DNA from: an uncultured Leptotrichiaceae bacterium
GTDB lineage: Bacteria; Fusobacteriota; Fusobacteriia; Fusobacteriales; Leptotrichiaceae
Assembly: GCA_938037005.1 (NCBI GenBank)
Contig: CALHVR010000089.1
Coordinates: 1-7,768, forward strand
DNA: 7,768 bases
Reading direction: 5' to 3'
Of the stretch, positions 1 to 5,749 are shown in pieces (position 1 is the first letter of the stretch; every line of letters starts with the position of its first letter). The position numbers were made by a program, and so were the translations under genes. The notes beneath the pieces are model-generated. The model saw nothing but the letters and a program-made list of their open reading frames with translations, had not been told where the DNA came from and searched no databases.

Positions 1-6
1 CCTGAA

Positions 7-45
7 AATAAAAAAAGGAGAACAATATTCAATTGTTCTCTCCTT
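7..45 (-). terminator. Rho-independent terminator
   Basis: Read on the minus strand, two arms (45-32 and 26-15) pair as AAGGAG(AG)AACAAT with ATTGTTCTCCTT. A two-base bulge interrupts the stem and the loop is about five bases. A run of T residues (about 16-11) follows directly. It lies beyond the last recognisable minus-strand coding remnant, so it plausibly ends the whole minus-strand transcription unit. Stem, loop and T-tract are seen in the sequence; termination is inferred. Confidence 0.7.
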
Positions 46-60
46 AGATAAATATTTATT

Positions 61-168
61 GTTGTATTCATTTTTCCGATACGCAAACGATATCTACAAA
101 TACATTTACATCTATGTACCTTTTTAGGACTTTTTTGATGTCAAAATTGCCTTTATCTACAAAGACAA
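61..168 (-). pseudogene. Possible RelE/ParE-type toxin remnant, frameshifted
   Basis: Two adjacent minus-strand frames carry pieces that together resemble the C-terminal half of RelE-family toxins. One frame reads GNFDIKKVLKRYIDVNVF. A different frame, starting near position 98, then reads RYRLRIGK. The family usually shows a pattern close to G-DIKKL-GY followed by YRLRIG-YR, so both order and spacing fit a degraded copy with at least one frameshift. No start codon, ribosome binding site or N-terminal half is visible, and no antitoxin gene is present. RelE-type modules are common near the ends of ICEs, which suits the neighbouring sigma-like fragment. The match rests on a short motif recognised by eye and could be chance. 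Confidence 0.3.
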
Positions 169-200
169 AATACTTGTAAAATAGCTTGAAATCAAGGATT

Positions 201-446
201 TCACCCCTTTTTTCGTTGTAGCAATACCACACACTCCACAATCTTTTCGACATCAACACTTTCATCAATGATGTTCTCTGCAAAATGTCCATCCTGATCC
301 AAGGACGAAAAAAAGAGCAAGTGGTTTTTTCTGTCCACCTGCTCTAAATACTTTTCATGTTCTCTTTCCCGCCAGTAGACTTTGTATATCTCCTCACTGA
401 CTTTCACCTTTTGTCCATTGACATAAAGGTAGTATTCTTTTTTCAT
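201..446 (-). CDS. Truncated sigma-70-like ICE regulatory protein (81 aa)
   Basis: The start is ATG at 446, chosen because GGAGG sits about eight bases upstream (near 454-458). The 81-residue product opens MKKEYYLYVNGQKVKVSEE and continues through a WREREHEKYLEQVDRKN segment to DESVDVEKIVE. This is the characteristic N-terminus of the small sigma-70-like proteins found just before excisionase and integrase in Tn916-related elements of Firmicutes. Those proteins are normally about twice as long and carry a sigma region 4 helix-turn-helix. Here the sequence departs from the family after VEKIVE, and only ten unrelated residues precede the stop, so the DNA-binding half is missing and the product is probably non-functional. 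Base composition is less AT-rich than in the transporter genes, as expected for ICE backbone. The family assignment is from memory of the N-terminal motif; truncation by recombination is inferred. Confidence 0.6.
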   Translation of the reverse strand: MKKEYYLYVNGQKVKVSEEIYKVYWREREHEKYLEQVDRKNHLLFFSSLDQDGHFAENIIDESVDVEKIVECVVLLQRKKG

Positions 447-486
447 TTCAAGTCCTCCATTCTTTTTCTGTCTGCTTGTTTTCAGG

Positions 487-528
487 CAAAAAAAGGAGGA
501 CTCCTGCACTTAAGCACAAGAAGTCCTC
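487..528 (-). terminator. Leader hairpin with T-tract upstream of the sigma-like gene
   Basis: On the minus strand GAGGACT (528-522) pairs with AGTCCTC (502-496), and the stem is followed immediately by a C and a run of about eight T residues. The apical part of the loop contains a CTTAAG palindrome that could extend the fold. It lies 40 bases before the sigma-like start codon. It can therefore act both as the terminator of the upstream transporter transcript and as an attenuator for the sigma-like gene. Hairpin and T-tract are seen; which role applies cannot be decided from sequence. Confidence 0.65.
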
Positions 529-563
529 TAAAATGAAAGAAACTTGTTCTTCCTTTAAATGTA

Positions 564-674
564 TTAAATTGTACTGAATAGTGTTTGGAAAGCTGAACAA
601 TTATGAAGCCTATTGAAAAAAAGATTATGCAAAATATTCTGACTTTCATCTATTAAATATAAATTTTTTTTCAT
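564..674 (-). CDS. Small ORF, 36 aa, unknown, possible gene-start remnant
   Basis: ATG at 674 is preceded by GGAGG with good spacing, 28 bases after the stop of the interrupted ABC gene, and the frame runs 36 codons to TAA at 564. I do not recognise the product (it begins MKKNLYLIDESQNIL). It shows no signal peptide, transmembrane segment or cysteine motif. Its ribosome-binding and start region (GAATGGAGG...TTGAAAATGAAAAAA) nearly repeats the one in front of the sigma-like gene at 446. That suggests it is what remains of a replaced ICE gene, fused to unrelated sequence. It could equally be a genuine small peptide at the end of the transporter operon. Evidence for expression is limited to the strong Shine-Dalgarno sequence. 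Confidence 0.35.
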   Translation of the reverse strand: MKKNLYLIDESQNILHNLFFNRLHNCSAFQTLFSTI

Positions 675-702
675 TTTCAACCCTCCATTCCTTACAGCTA
701 AA

Positions 703-2277
703 TTATGAAATACACCATCCTTCCGCTGATTCTTTTATATTTATAAAATTTTTATAAATACCATCTTGATTAATCAGCTCAAGATGATTACCTTTCTGAA
801 CTACATCACCATTATCAATAACCAATATCTGATCTGCATCTTGAATTGTTGCTAATCTATGAGCAATAACAATTACTGTTTTTCCTTTTGTTAGTGAGCT
901 TATTGCATTTTGAATTAAATGCTCATTTTCCGGATCAACACTTGCTGTAGCTTCATCAAGTATTATTATTGGAGAATCTTTTAAGATAGCCCTTGCTATT
1001 GAAATTCGTTGTTTTTCTCCTCCCGACAAGGTAGCCCCGCCATCGCCTATGATAGTGTCATATCCATTTGGTAATTTTGAAATAAATTCATGGCAATGTG
1101 CTTTTATGGCTGCATTTATTACTTCATTATCAGAAGCATTTGGATTACCAAATAAAATATTATTTTTTATTGTGTCATTAAATAAGTACACTTTTTGAAA
1201 TACCATTGAAATATTCTTCAAAAGACTATCACAGGTTATATCTTTGATATTTTTATCCCCAACAGTTATAACTCCACTATTCACATCATAAAATCTTGCA
1301 ATCAAATTACAAATTGTTGTTTTTCCACTTCCTGAAGGACCTACAATGGCTGTGGTACTGCCTTCCGGAATATAAAAAGAAATATTATTTAATATTTGCT
1401 TTTTGTCATAGGAAAAACATACATCAGAAAACTTTATGTCATGTCTTTTTAACTCTATATTCTGCCCGCCTTTATCTATAATATCCGCCTTTTCTATTTT
1501 TTCTAATTTATCTAATGTTTTATTAACAACCTCTATTACATGAATTGCATTACTTAATGGCTCTATTTGATTAAACATAACAAACGAGAACATATCCATC
1601 ATAAGCATAATGTTTACATCCATTTTTCGAGTATATGTTAAATATGCGCTAACAGCTATAATTCCAACTGAGGCGGCTTTTAATACAAATTGGTGCAAAC
1701 AATTATATGGGCAATATTCCAATTCAATTTTAATATTTACATCTTTATGATTTTTATATGCTTTCCTAATACCTTGCACAGATACGCCTTCTTGTTTAAA
1801 TGCTTTTATGGTCTGCATCCCTCTTAAAAATTCAATTGTATTTTCTACTATGCTGTCTTGAGCCTTTTGATGAATGGAAGCATTTTTATCACTAATTTTA
1901 GCCGCAATGTATAAAAATAAAGCAGATAAAACTATACCGCTTAATGAGATAATTCCCGCTAATGGACAATAAAACAGCAAAAACAATATCATTACCAAAA
2001 CCGTAATATATCCATTTACAACTGTATTAATCATATTCATAGAAAACATTTCTATAAATGATAAATCTGTGGTTACAGCAGAAGATATTTCTCCCATATT
2101 GTTACTGTTAAAAAAGCCAAGCGAAACTCTTTTAAATATATTTCCCAAACGAATTCGTTGTTCTGCTGTGGCTTCACAACCAACACTTTCCTGAGTAACA
2201 GCTCTTAAATATGAAAATAAGAATCTTCCTCCAATTACAAGAATCATCAATAGAAAAATATGGTTCTTTGTCAATAT
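703..2277 (-). pseudogene. ABC half-transporter 2, 3' portion, separated by IS insertion
   Basis: This segment encodes residues 70-593 of the reconstructed second half-transporter. It includes most of the exporter-fold membrane domain, with hydrophobic segments around residues 74-92, 155-195, 268-282 and 290-305 of the reconstructed protein, plus the complete nucleotide-binding domain. Key motifs in reconstructed numbering are Walker A GPSGSGKT (382-389), Q-loop Gln 430, signature LSGGE (486-490), Walker B IIILDE (506-511) and switch His 542. All catalytic residues are intact and there are no internal stops. The insertion sequence cuts it off from its start codon. The nearest in-frame initiators, TTG at 2286 inside the IS end and an ATG about 40 bases downstream, lack a Shine-Dalgarno sequence, so efficient translation is doubtful. 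By architecture it pairs with the adjacent half-transporter, like YbtP/YbtQ or IrtA/IrtB. Confidence 0.85.
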
Positions 2278-2287
2278 GGTGGGCAAA
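2278..2287 (+). repeat. Left terminal inverted repeat of the IS
   Basis: GGTGGGCAAA is the exact reverse complement of the bases at 3657-3666. Similarity continues loosely inward, with A/T-rich sequence and TATATG on the left against AATATGG on the right. It is the transposase recognition end distal to the transposase start. Confidence 0.8.
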
Positions 2288-2306
2288 ATAATTTTTATAT
2301 GCTAAT

Positions 2307-2350
2307 GCACATTTATTGTACTCATATTTTTTATGATACTTTAAGTGTGC
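2307..2350 (-). other. Imperfect hairpin spanning the transposase stop codon
   Basis: On the minus strand GCACA...TGTGC form the base of a stem that continues through TTA/TAA, GTA/TAC and CATA/TATG with small internal mismatches, around an AAAAA loop. The TAA stop at 2333-2331 lies inside it. No T-tract follows, so it is not a classic intrinsic terminator. It may stabilise the 3' end of the transposase mRNA or impede read-through. The pairing is seen in the sequence; the role is speculative. Confidence 0.35.
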
Positions 2351-2804
2351 ATTTATTTACTCTATATTGTACTAATTTTGTCGCTCTTTCTAAATTTCTG
2401 TATCCGTATGCTATATTTTTACTTTGCTTTATTGTCCTATTTATTCTCTCTACCACTCCATTTGTTATGTCATATTTGAACATATTTTCTATGTCTTGTT
2501 CCCATACTTGTATTGTCTTTATCGCTTTTTTGAATTCTTGTATGTTATTTTCTTTTACATATTCTTTCAGTTCTTCTAATTTTTCTCTATATTCTTCTAC
2601 ACTTTGTCTTTTGAATGTTTCATATGCTTTTTCTTTTGCTGTGTGTATTATTTCTAATTGTTTATGTTTTTTTAATAATTCTTCTAATCTTTCTTTTCCT
2701 TTTTCGTCTAAATTCCTCTTTCTTTTTGTTAGTATTTTCCAATTTCTATTTGTTTTTATTCCTTCTTTTTTTGTAGTTTGATTCTTTCTCTTGTGAATGC
2801 CCAT
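2331..2804 (-). CDS. ISL3 transposase, C-terminal frame (orfB)
   Basis: This frame encodes the C-terminal third of the ISL3 transposase: a basic, Lys-rich, coiled helical stretch, then NGVVERINRTIK and YGYRNLER near the end. This region of ISL3 enzymes carries the final acidic residue of the DDE triad, probably the Glu of GVVER. The open frame starts at an ATG at 2804 with no evident Shine-Dalgarno sequence, and it overlaps the first frame by 49 bases. It is most simply read as the continuation of the first frame after a -1 shift at the A AAA AAG run at 2771-2765. That gives a 415-residue protein, the normal size for the family. The split is either a programmed frameshift or a one-base indel in a run of seven A residues. 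Confidence 0.7.
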   Translation of the reverse strand: MGIHKRKNQTTKKEGIKTNRNWKILTKRKRNLDEKGKERLEELLKKHKQLEIIHTAKEKAYETFKRQSVEEYREKLEELKEYVKENNIQEFKKAIKTIQVWEQDIENMFKYDITNGVVERINRTIKQSKNIAYGYRNLERATKLVQYRVNKCTLKVS

Positions 2805-3577
2805 GTAAATTGCCTTACTACATGAAATCTATCGGGTATTATTTCTACTTCTTCATATAGACTTTTGACTACTGTCTTATATGGTTTCCATAGATCTTGA
2901 CTTACTGTTTGTATGTTTTTGTAATTATCTTTTAGGTGCTCTTTTATCACGCTTTGTTTTCTGTCTTGTAATATTTCTTGTATTTTTCTTGTTGTTGTGT
3001 CTACTATTATGAATTGATAGTTTGCTTGTTTGCTTTTTACAAATCTAAGTTCATCTATTGATATGTGTTTGATTTTATCTTTGTCTTTTGATATTTCTAT
3101 TTGTTTTGATACTTCATCAAAGCATCTTATTACATTGCTGACTGATATTTTATGTGTTCTTGCTATCATGCTATAATTTACGTTTTCTTGTAGTGTGTCT
3201 ATTATTGTTTGGGTGAAGTTTTTTGTTTTTTGTTTTTTCTCTTTTTTATCTATTAATTTTTCTGTTGTTGTTTTTTTGCAATCTTGGCAGTAGTATTGTT
3301 TACTTGATAGTTTGAGTAGTATTATTTTGCTGTTGTATTTTGCGTATATTGTGTATGTTGTTTTATATTGTTTAAATCTTGTTATTTCTTTTAAGCAGTG
3401 TTTACATATTGTGCTTTTTGTTGTGGATTTTGCTTCATATCCTATATAGCTAATATCATTATAACACTGTGTTATCATGATATTAGCTATGTTCAGTGTT
3501 ATTTCTGCTTTGCATATATTTTCTTTTTTTGATAAAACTGTTTCAAAATATCTTTTATTTGTGTTATAATTACTCAT
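2756..3577 (-). CDS. ISL3 transposase, N-terminal frame (orfA, 273 aa)
   Basis: The start is ATG at 3577 with AGAGG eight bases upstream. An ICKHC...YYCQDC pair of CxxC motifs near residues 60-110 forms the zinc-binding domain typical of ISL3 transposases. A helix-turn-helix-like segment (YSMIARTHKISVSNVIRCF) follows, then the catalytic core with SIDE, SQDLWKPYK and PDRFHVVRQFTWAF, which supply the first two acidic residues of the DDE triad. The frame ends at TAA (2758-2756), three codons after the slippery AAA AAG, so this product alone lacks the last catalytic residue and should be inactive. The reading frame upstream of the ATG is also open back to 3943, so it is continuous and in frame with the broken ABC gene that starts at 3880. 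Expression may be limited by the masking hairpin at 3576-3649. Confidence 0.8.
   Translation of the reverse strand: MSNYNTNKRYFETVLSKKENICKAEITLNIANIMITQCYNDISYIGYEAKSTTKSTICKHCLKEITRFKQYKTTYTIYAKYNSKIILLKLSSKQYYCQDCKKTTTEKLIDKKEKKQKTKNFTQTIIDTLQENVNYSMIARTHKISVSNVIRCFDEVSKQIEISKDKDKIKHISIDELRFVKSKQANYQFIIVDTTTRKIQEILQDRKQSVIKEHLKDNYKNIQTVSQDLWKPYKTVVKSLYEEVEIIPDRFHVVRQFTWAFTRERIKLQKKKE
2765..2771 (-). promoter_or_regulatory. A AAA AAG heptamer, candidate -1 ribosomal frameshift site
   Basis: In the zero frame of the transposase the codons AAA (2770-2768) and AAG (2767-2765) are preceded by A. This is the heptamer used by dnaX and several insertion sequences. A -1 slip leads directly into the C-terminal frame, and the zero-frame stop follows two codons later. 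I see no clear downstream stem-loop, and only weak purine-rich sequence (AGAGAAAG) upstream, so efficiency is uncertain. Confidence 0.45.
3446..3490. repeat. 45-bp near-perfect palindrome inside the transposase gene
   Basis: The arms at 3446-3467 and 3469-3490 are 22 bases each and complementary at 21 positions, around a single central T. The left arm begins ATAGCTAATATCAT and the right arm ends ATGATATTAGCTAT. It lies about 90-130 bases inside the transposase reading frame, upstream of the zinc-finger codons. No T-tract follows on either strand, so it is not a standard terminator. It could form a strong mRNA hairpin or a DNA cruciform, or be a protein-binding site. The symmetry is seen; function is unknown. 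Confidence 0.75.
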
Positions 3578-3649
3578 ATGGAGAACCTCTTTTAATTGTA
3601 TTTTTTTGTCCAAAATTATTATACAATTTTTTAATTGAGTTCTCCATAT
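3576..3649 (-). promoter_or_regulatory. Stem-loop masking the transposase ribosome binding site
   Basis: ATATGGAGAAC (3649-3639 on the minus strand) is the exact complement of GTTCTCCATAT (3586-3576). The pairing extends by two more bases across a one-base bulge into the GAGG of the Shine-Dalgarno sequence. The 3' arm therefore covers the ribosome binding site, the spacer and the first two bases of the ATG. An inner TTGTA/TACAA pairing may lengthen the fold. A transcript entering from outside the IS carries both arms, whereas one starting at the internal promoter near 3611 lacks the 5' arm. This is the logic IS10 and IS50 use to avoid activation by read-through transcription. Confidence 0.6.
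3618..3646 (-). promoter_or_regulatory. Transposase promoter
   Basis: A perfect -10 hexamer TATAAT (3623-3618) lies 17 bases downstream of TGGAGA (3646-3641), a 4 of 6 match to the -35 consensus. The predicted start near 3611 leaves about 33 bases of leader before the ATG. The -35 lies inside the 5' arm of the masking hairpin, just inside the inverted repeat, which ties promoter and masking element together. Seen by consensus matching only. Confidence 0.55.
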
Positions 3650-3656
3650 TTTTTTA

Positions 3657-3666
3657 TTTGCCCACC
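3657..3666 (-). repeat. Right terminal inverted repeat of the IS
   Basis: TTTGCCCACC mirrors the left end exactly over ten bases. This is the end nearest the transposase start. It is followed by AA and then the AATAT also found at the left junction. Confidence 0.8.
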
Positions 3667-3670
3667 AAAA

Positions 3671-3880
3671 TATTATAGTACCAAAAATATAAATAATTTG
3701 ATCATTGTCAAAAGTTCTAATTCCTTTGTAATCGTCAAAAACCAATCCCAGCCCATATGTCGCAAGCATGATCGGCAGGGAAGTAAAAATACTGTTTATA
3801 AAGGCATAAATAAATCCGATGTAAACTCTTTTTTTATATTTTCCAGTCCAGCCTATGAGCCTCTTTATCATTCCAAACAT
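3671..3880 (-). pseudogene. ABC half-transporter 2, 5' portion (codons 1-70)
   Basis: ATG at 3880 overlaps the TAA of the upstream half-transporter by one base (TAATG), with AGGAGG eight bases before it, a strong sign of translational coupling. The 70 native residues begin MFGMIKRLIGWTGKYKKR. They contain one hydrophobic segment (about 20-47) and the start of a second (62-70), as in the first two membrane helices of exporter-fold ABC proteins. The reading frame then passes into the IS without a stop and continues into the transposase. Joined to the portion at 2277-703 it gives a 593-residue protein, close to the 589 residues of its partner. Confidence 0.85.
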
Positions 3881-5649
3881 TACAATACCTCCTTCCTTTT
3901 TGAATTTGCTGACCAGTTTTTCGCTCCAATATGAGATAGCCACATATCATGATACAGTTCACAATTTTGCAACAGTTCTTCATGAGTTCCCATATTATCA
4001 ATTTTTCCATTATTCAAAACTATTATTTTATCTGCATTTTTTATTGTTGATAATCTATGAGCAATTACCAGCAATAGCTTCCCTTTAGATAATGCCGACA
4101 AGGATTGTTGTAATTTACTCTCGTTTTCCGGATCAGTAAATGCAGTAGCTTCATCAAGTATTACTATTGGAGAGTTTTTTAATATCATTCTTGCAATAGA
4201 AATTCTCTGTTTTTCCCCTCCTGATAGCTTATTCCCGGCATTTCCAACAACTGTATCATATCCACTTTCCAATTCTTTTATAAATTCATCGCAGCAAGCT
4301 AACTTTGCAGCATTAAAAACTTCTGTATCTGAAGCATCCGGATTACCAAGGCGAATATTTTCTTTAACAGAGCAATTAAATAAATAGGTGTCTTGTGTAA
4401 CAAAACTAATTAATTCATTCAATTTTGAAATGGATATATCTCTTATATCCACTCCACCTATTAATATACTCCCCTCATTTGTGTCCCAAAATCTTGCTAT
4501 TAATCTTGCTATTGTACTTTTTCCGCTTCCGGAAGGACCAACTAAAGCTGTAAACTCATTCTTTTTAAAAATACAATCTATATCTGATAGAACTTTATTG
4601 TCTAAATTTCCATCATATGAAAATGAAATATTTTTCAGTTCAATTGTATTGTCTTTTATCTCAATATCTTTTTCTGAGTCGCTTAATACCGGTGTTTCAA
4701 GTTCATTGCTTACATCATGCAAAGCATACTCTATTGCTTTAGCTTCATTAATGTAATTTGTAAAGTTCATCATAGGTCCGACAACACCTAATGATAAGAT
4801 CAAACATATGACCAGATTTTGTGGAGAAATTTGCCCATTTACATAAAGGATTAATCCTATTGGTAACACTCCTAAAAAAGTGGATGGAAGAACAGAATTA
4901 CCAAAATTCATGTATTTCCAAACACTTTTGTACCATGCCAAAGTCGAATTTCTAAAAGTTTTTATTGCATTAACAAATTTATTATATGAAGTTGTTGATT
5001 GGTTAAATGCCTTAATCACTTCAATTCCTTCTACATACTCAACAATTACACTATTTACATAATTACTCGTTTCCATATATTTGGCATACTCAGAGTTAAA
5101 GTTCTTCATCATTATCATATAAGAAGTGCCGGCAATCGGTACTGTAATCAGCATTGCTAACGCCATTCTCCAATCAATAAATGTTAAATATGCAAATACA
5201 CTTATTGAAAGAGTAATATTAGATATACATTCCGGTATTACATGTGCTAAAGGAAGTTCGATTGTTTCTACTCTATCAACTATTACACTTTTAAGCTTTC
5301 CAACAGATTCTCCCATTACATAGCCAAGTGGTGCTTTAACAAATGTCCTTGCCAAACTAAGCCTGATATTTTCCAATATGTTATATGCAGACAAGTGTGA
5401 TAATGTAGTTGAAATTCCATGGAATAAGTATCTGACAGCATATCCTGAAACCGCCGCCAAACAATAATATGCAATCTGATTTAAAGAAATACTCCCATTA
5501 ACAAACAATTCAATTATTTTATATGCACACCAATATGGTACAATTCCCGCAAAAACACCAATAATAGCACAAATTACTGATAATAAAATTTTCCATTTGC
5601 ATTGAACTGCAAATGAAAGAGCTATTTTTATCCAACTTTTCTTCTTCAT
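3880..5649 (-). CDS. ABC half-transporter 1, membrane plus ATPase, YbtP/IrtA-like
   Basis: The start is ATG at 5649, preceded by AGGAGGGG; an in-frame ATG at 5697 lies inside a hairpin and has no ribosome binding site. The 589-residue protein has an exporter-fold membrane domain. Hydrophobic segments lie near residues 21-40, 58-76, 134-156, 160-181, 252-270 and 277-293. A complete nucleotide-binding domain follows, with Walker A GPSGSGKS (371-378), Q-loop Gln 419, signature LSGGE (475-479), Walker B IVILDE (495-500) and switch His 531. The D-loop region reads ATAFTDPENE, a form I associate with paired half-transporters of the YbtP/YbtQ and IrtA/IrtB type, which import iron-siderophore complexes despite an exporter fold. 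It is translationally coupled to its presumed partner, now broken by an IS, so it may be left without its heterodimer mate. Substrate and transport direction are inferred; drug or peptide export remains possible. Confidence 0.9.
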   Translation of the reverse strand: MKKKSWIKIALSFAVQCKWKILLSVICAIIGVFAGIVPYWCAYKIIELFVNGSISLNQIAYYCLAAVSGYAVRYLFHGISTTLSHLSAYNILENIRLSLARTFVKAPLGYVMGESVGKLKSVIVDRVETIELPLAHVIPECISNITLSISVFAYLTFIDWRMALAMLITVPIAGTSYMIMMKNFNSEYAKYMETSNYVNSVIVEYVEGIEVIKAFNQSTTSYNKFVNAIKTFRNSTLAWYKSVWKYMNFGNSVLPSTFLGVLPIGLILYVNGQISPQNLVICLILSLGVVGPMMNFTNYINEAKAIEYALHDVSNELETPVLSDSEKDIEIKDNTIELKNISFSYDGNLDNKVLSDIDCIFKKNEFTALVGPSGSGKSTIARLIARFWDTNEGSILIGGVDIRDISISKLNELISFVTQDTYLFNCSVKENIRLGNPDASDTEVFNAAKLACCDEFIKELESGYDTVVGNAGNKLSGGEKQRISIARMILKNSPIVILDEATAFTDPENESKLQQSLSALSKGKLLLVIAHRLSTIKNADKIIVLNNGKIDNMGTHEELLQNCELYHDMWLSHIGAKNWSANSKRKEVL

Positions 5650-5665
5650 TACAGCTACCCCTCCT

Positions 5666-5710
5666 AAAAAATAAAATAGAACCATGATTTTGTTCATAGT
5701 TCTATTTTAT
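5666..5710 (-). terminator. Perfect 12-bp hairpin with T-tract between regulator and transporter
   Basis: ATAAAATAGAAC (minus strand, left arm beginning at 5710) has its exact complement at 5682-5671. The stem can be extended past one mismatch by ATGA/TCAT, leaving a loop of about six bases. TTTTT follows immediately, then AGGAGG, the ribosome binding site of the half-transporter. It could terminate the ECF-AraC transcript or attenuate transporter expression. A TATAAA that could act as a -10 (5711-5706) overlaps the first arm; a transcript starting there would lack the 5' arm and escape the hairpin, but no good -35 is visible. The stem is AU-rich (3 G-C pairs in 12), so its strength is moderate. 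Confidence 0.6.
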
Positions 5711-5749
5711 AGATTTCTAATATATTTCGCTCCCCTAAATAGCTATATA

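Larger units (their letters stand above)
2278..3668 (-). mobile_element. ISL3-family insertion sequence, about 1.39 kb
   Basis: The element is bounded by inverted ends: GGTGGGCAAA at 2278-2287 and TTTGCCCACC at 3657-3666. It contains a two-frame transposase whose zinc-finger and DDE motifs match the ISL3 family. It lies inside an ABC transporter gene. AATAT occurs immediately left of the element (2273-2277) and again at 3669-3673. Deleting 2278-3673 joins the two gene parts exactly in frame, which fixes the insertion point. ISL3 elements usually make an 8-bp target duplication; only these five bases match here, so the exact right boundary (3666 or 3668) is uncertain. The transposase strand is more A-rich than the neighbouring genes, as expected for a recently acquired element. 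Confidence 0.85.

Noticed and set aside
68..292. Open frame of 74 codons on the minus strand
   Set aside because: It has no Shine-Dalgarno sequence. Its start lies inside the sigma-like reading frame, and its composition looks like an out-of-frame overlap; only its last third may reflect a toxin remnant.
446..509. Upstream start adding 21 residues to the sigma-like protein
   Set aside because: The added sequence is encoded by the leader hairpin, T-tract and ribosome binding site; ATG at 446 has GGAGG and matches the known family start.
2230..2276. TTGACA at the left IS junction as a hybrid outward promoter
   Set aside because: The -35 is perfect, but it is native to the ABC gene, and the best -10 at 16-18 bp spacing matches only three of six bases.
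2260..2781. Long plus-strand frame rich in Phe, Ser and Leu (173 codons)
   Set aside because: It is the antisense shadow of the Lys-rich transposase C-terminus, crosses the IS boundary and has no ribosome binding site.
2270..3674. Eight-base target duplication expected for an ISL3 element
   Set aside because: Only AATAT is shared by the two junctions. The remaining bases (GTC on the left, AA or TAT on the right) do not match, so an 8-bp duplication is not supported.
3635..4088. Two plus-strand open frames opposite the two ABC genes
   Set aside because: Both are antisense to coding sequence with clear motifs on the minus strand, and neither has a credible start.
5649..5697. Upstream ATG adding 16 residues to half-transporter 1
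   Set aside because: It lies in the loop of the hairpin, has no ribosome binding site and adds residues encoded by the T-tract and Shine-Dalgarno sequence; ATG at 5649 has AGGAGGGG.
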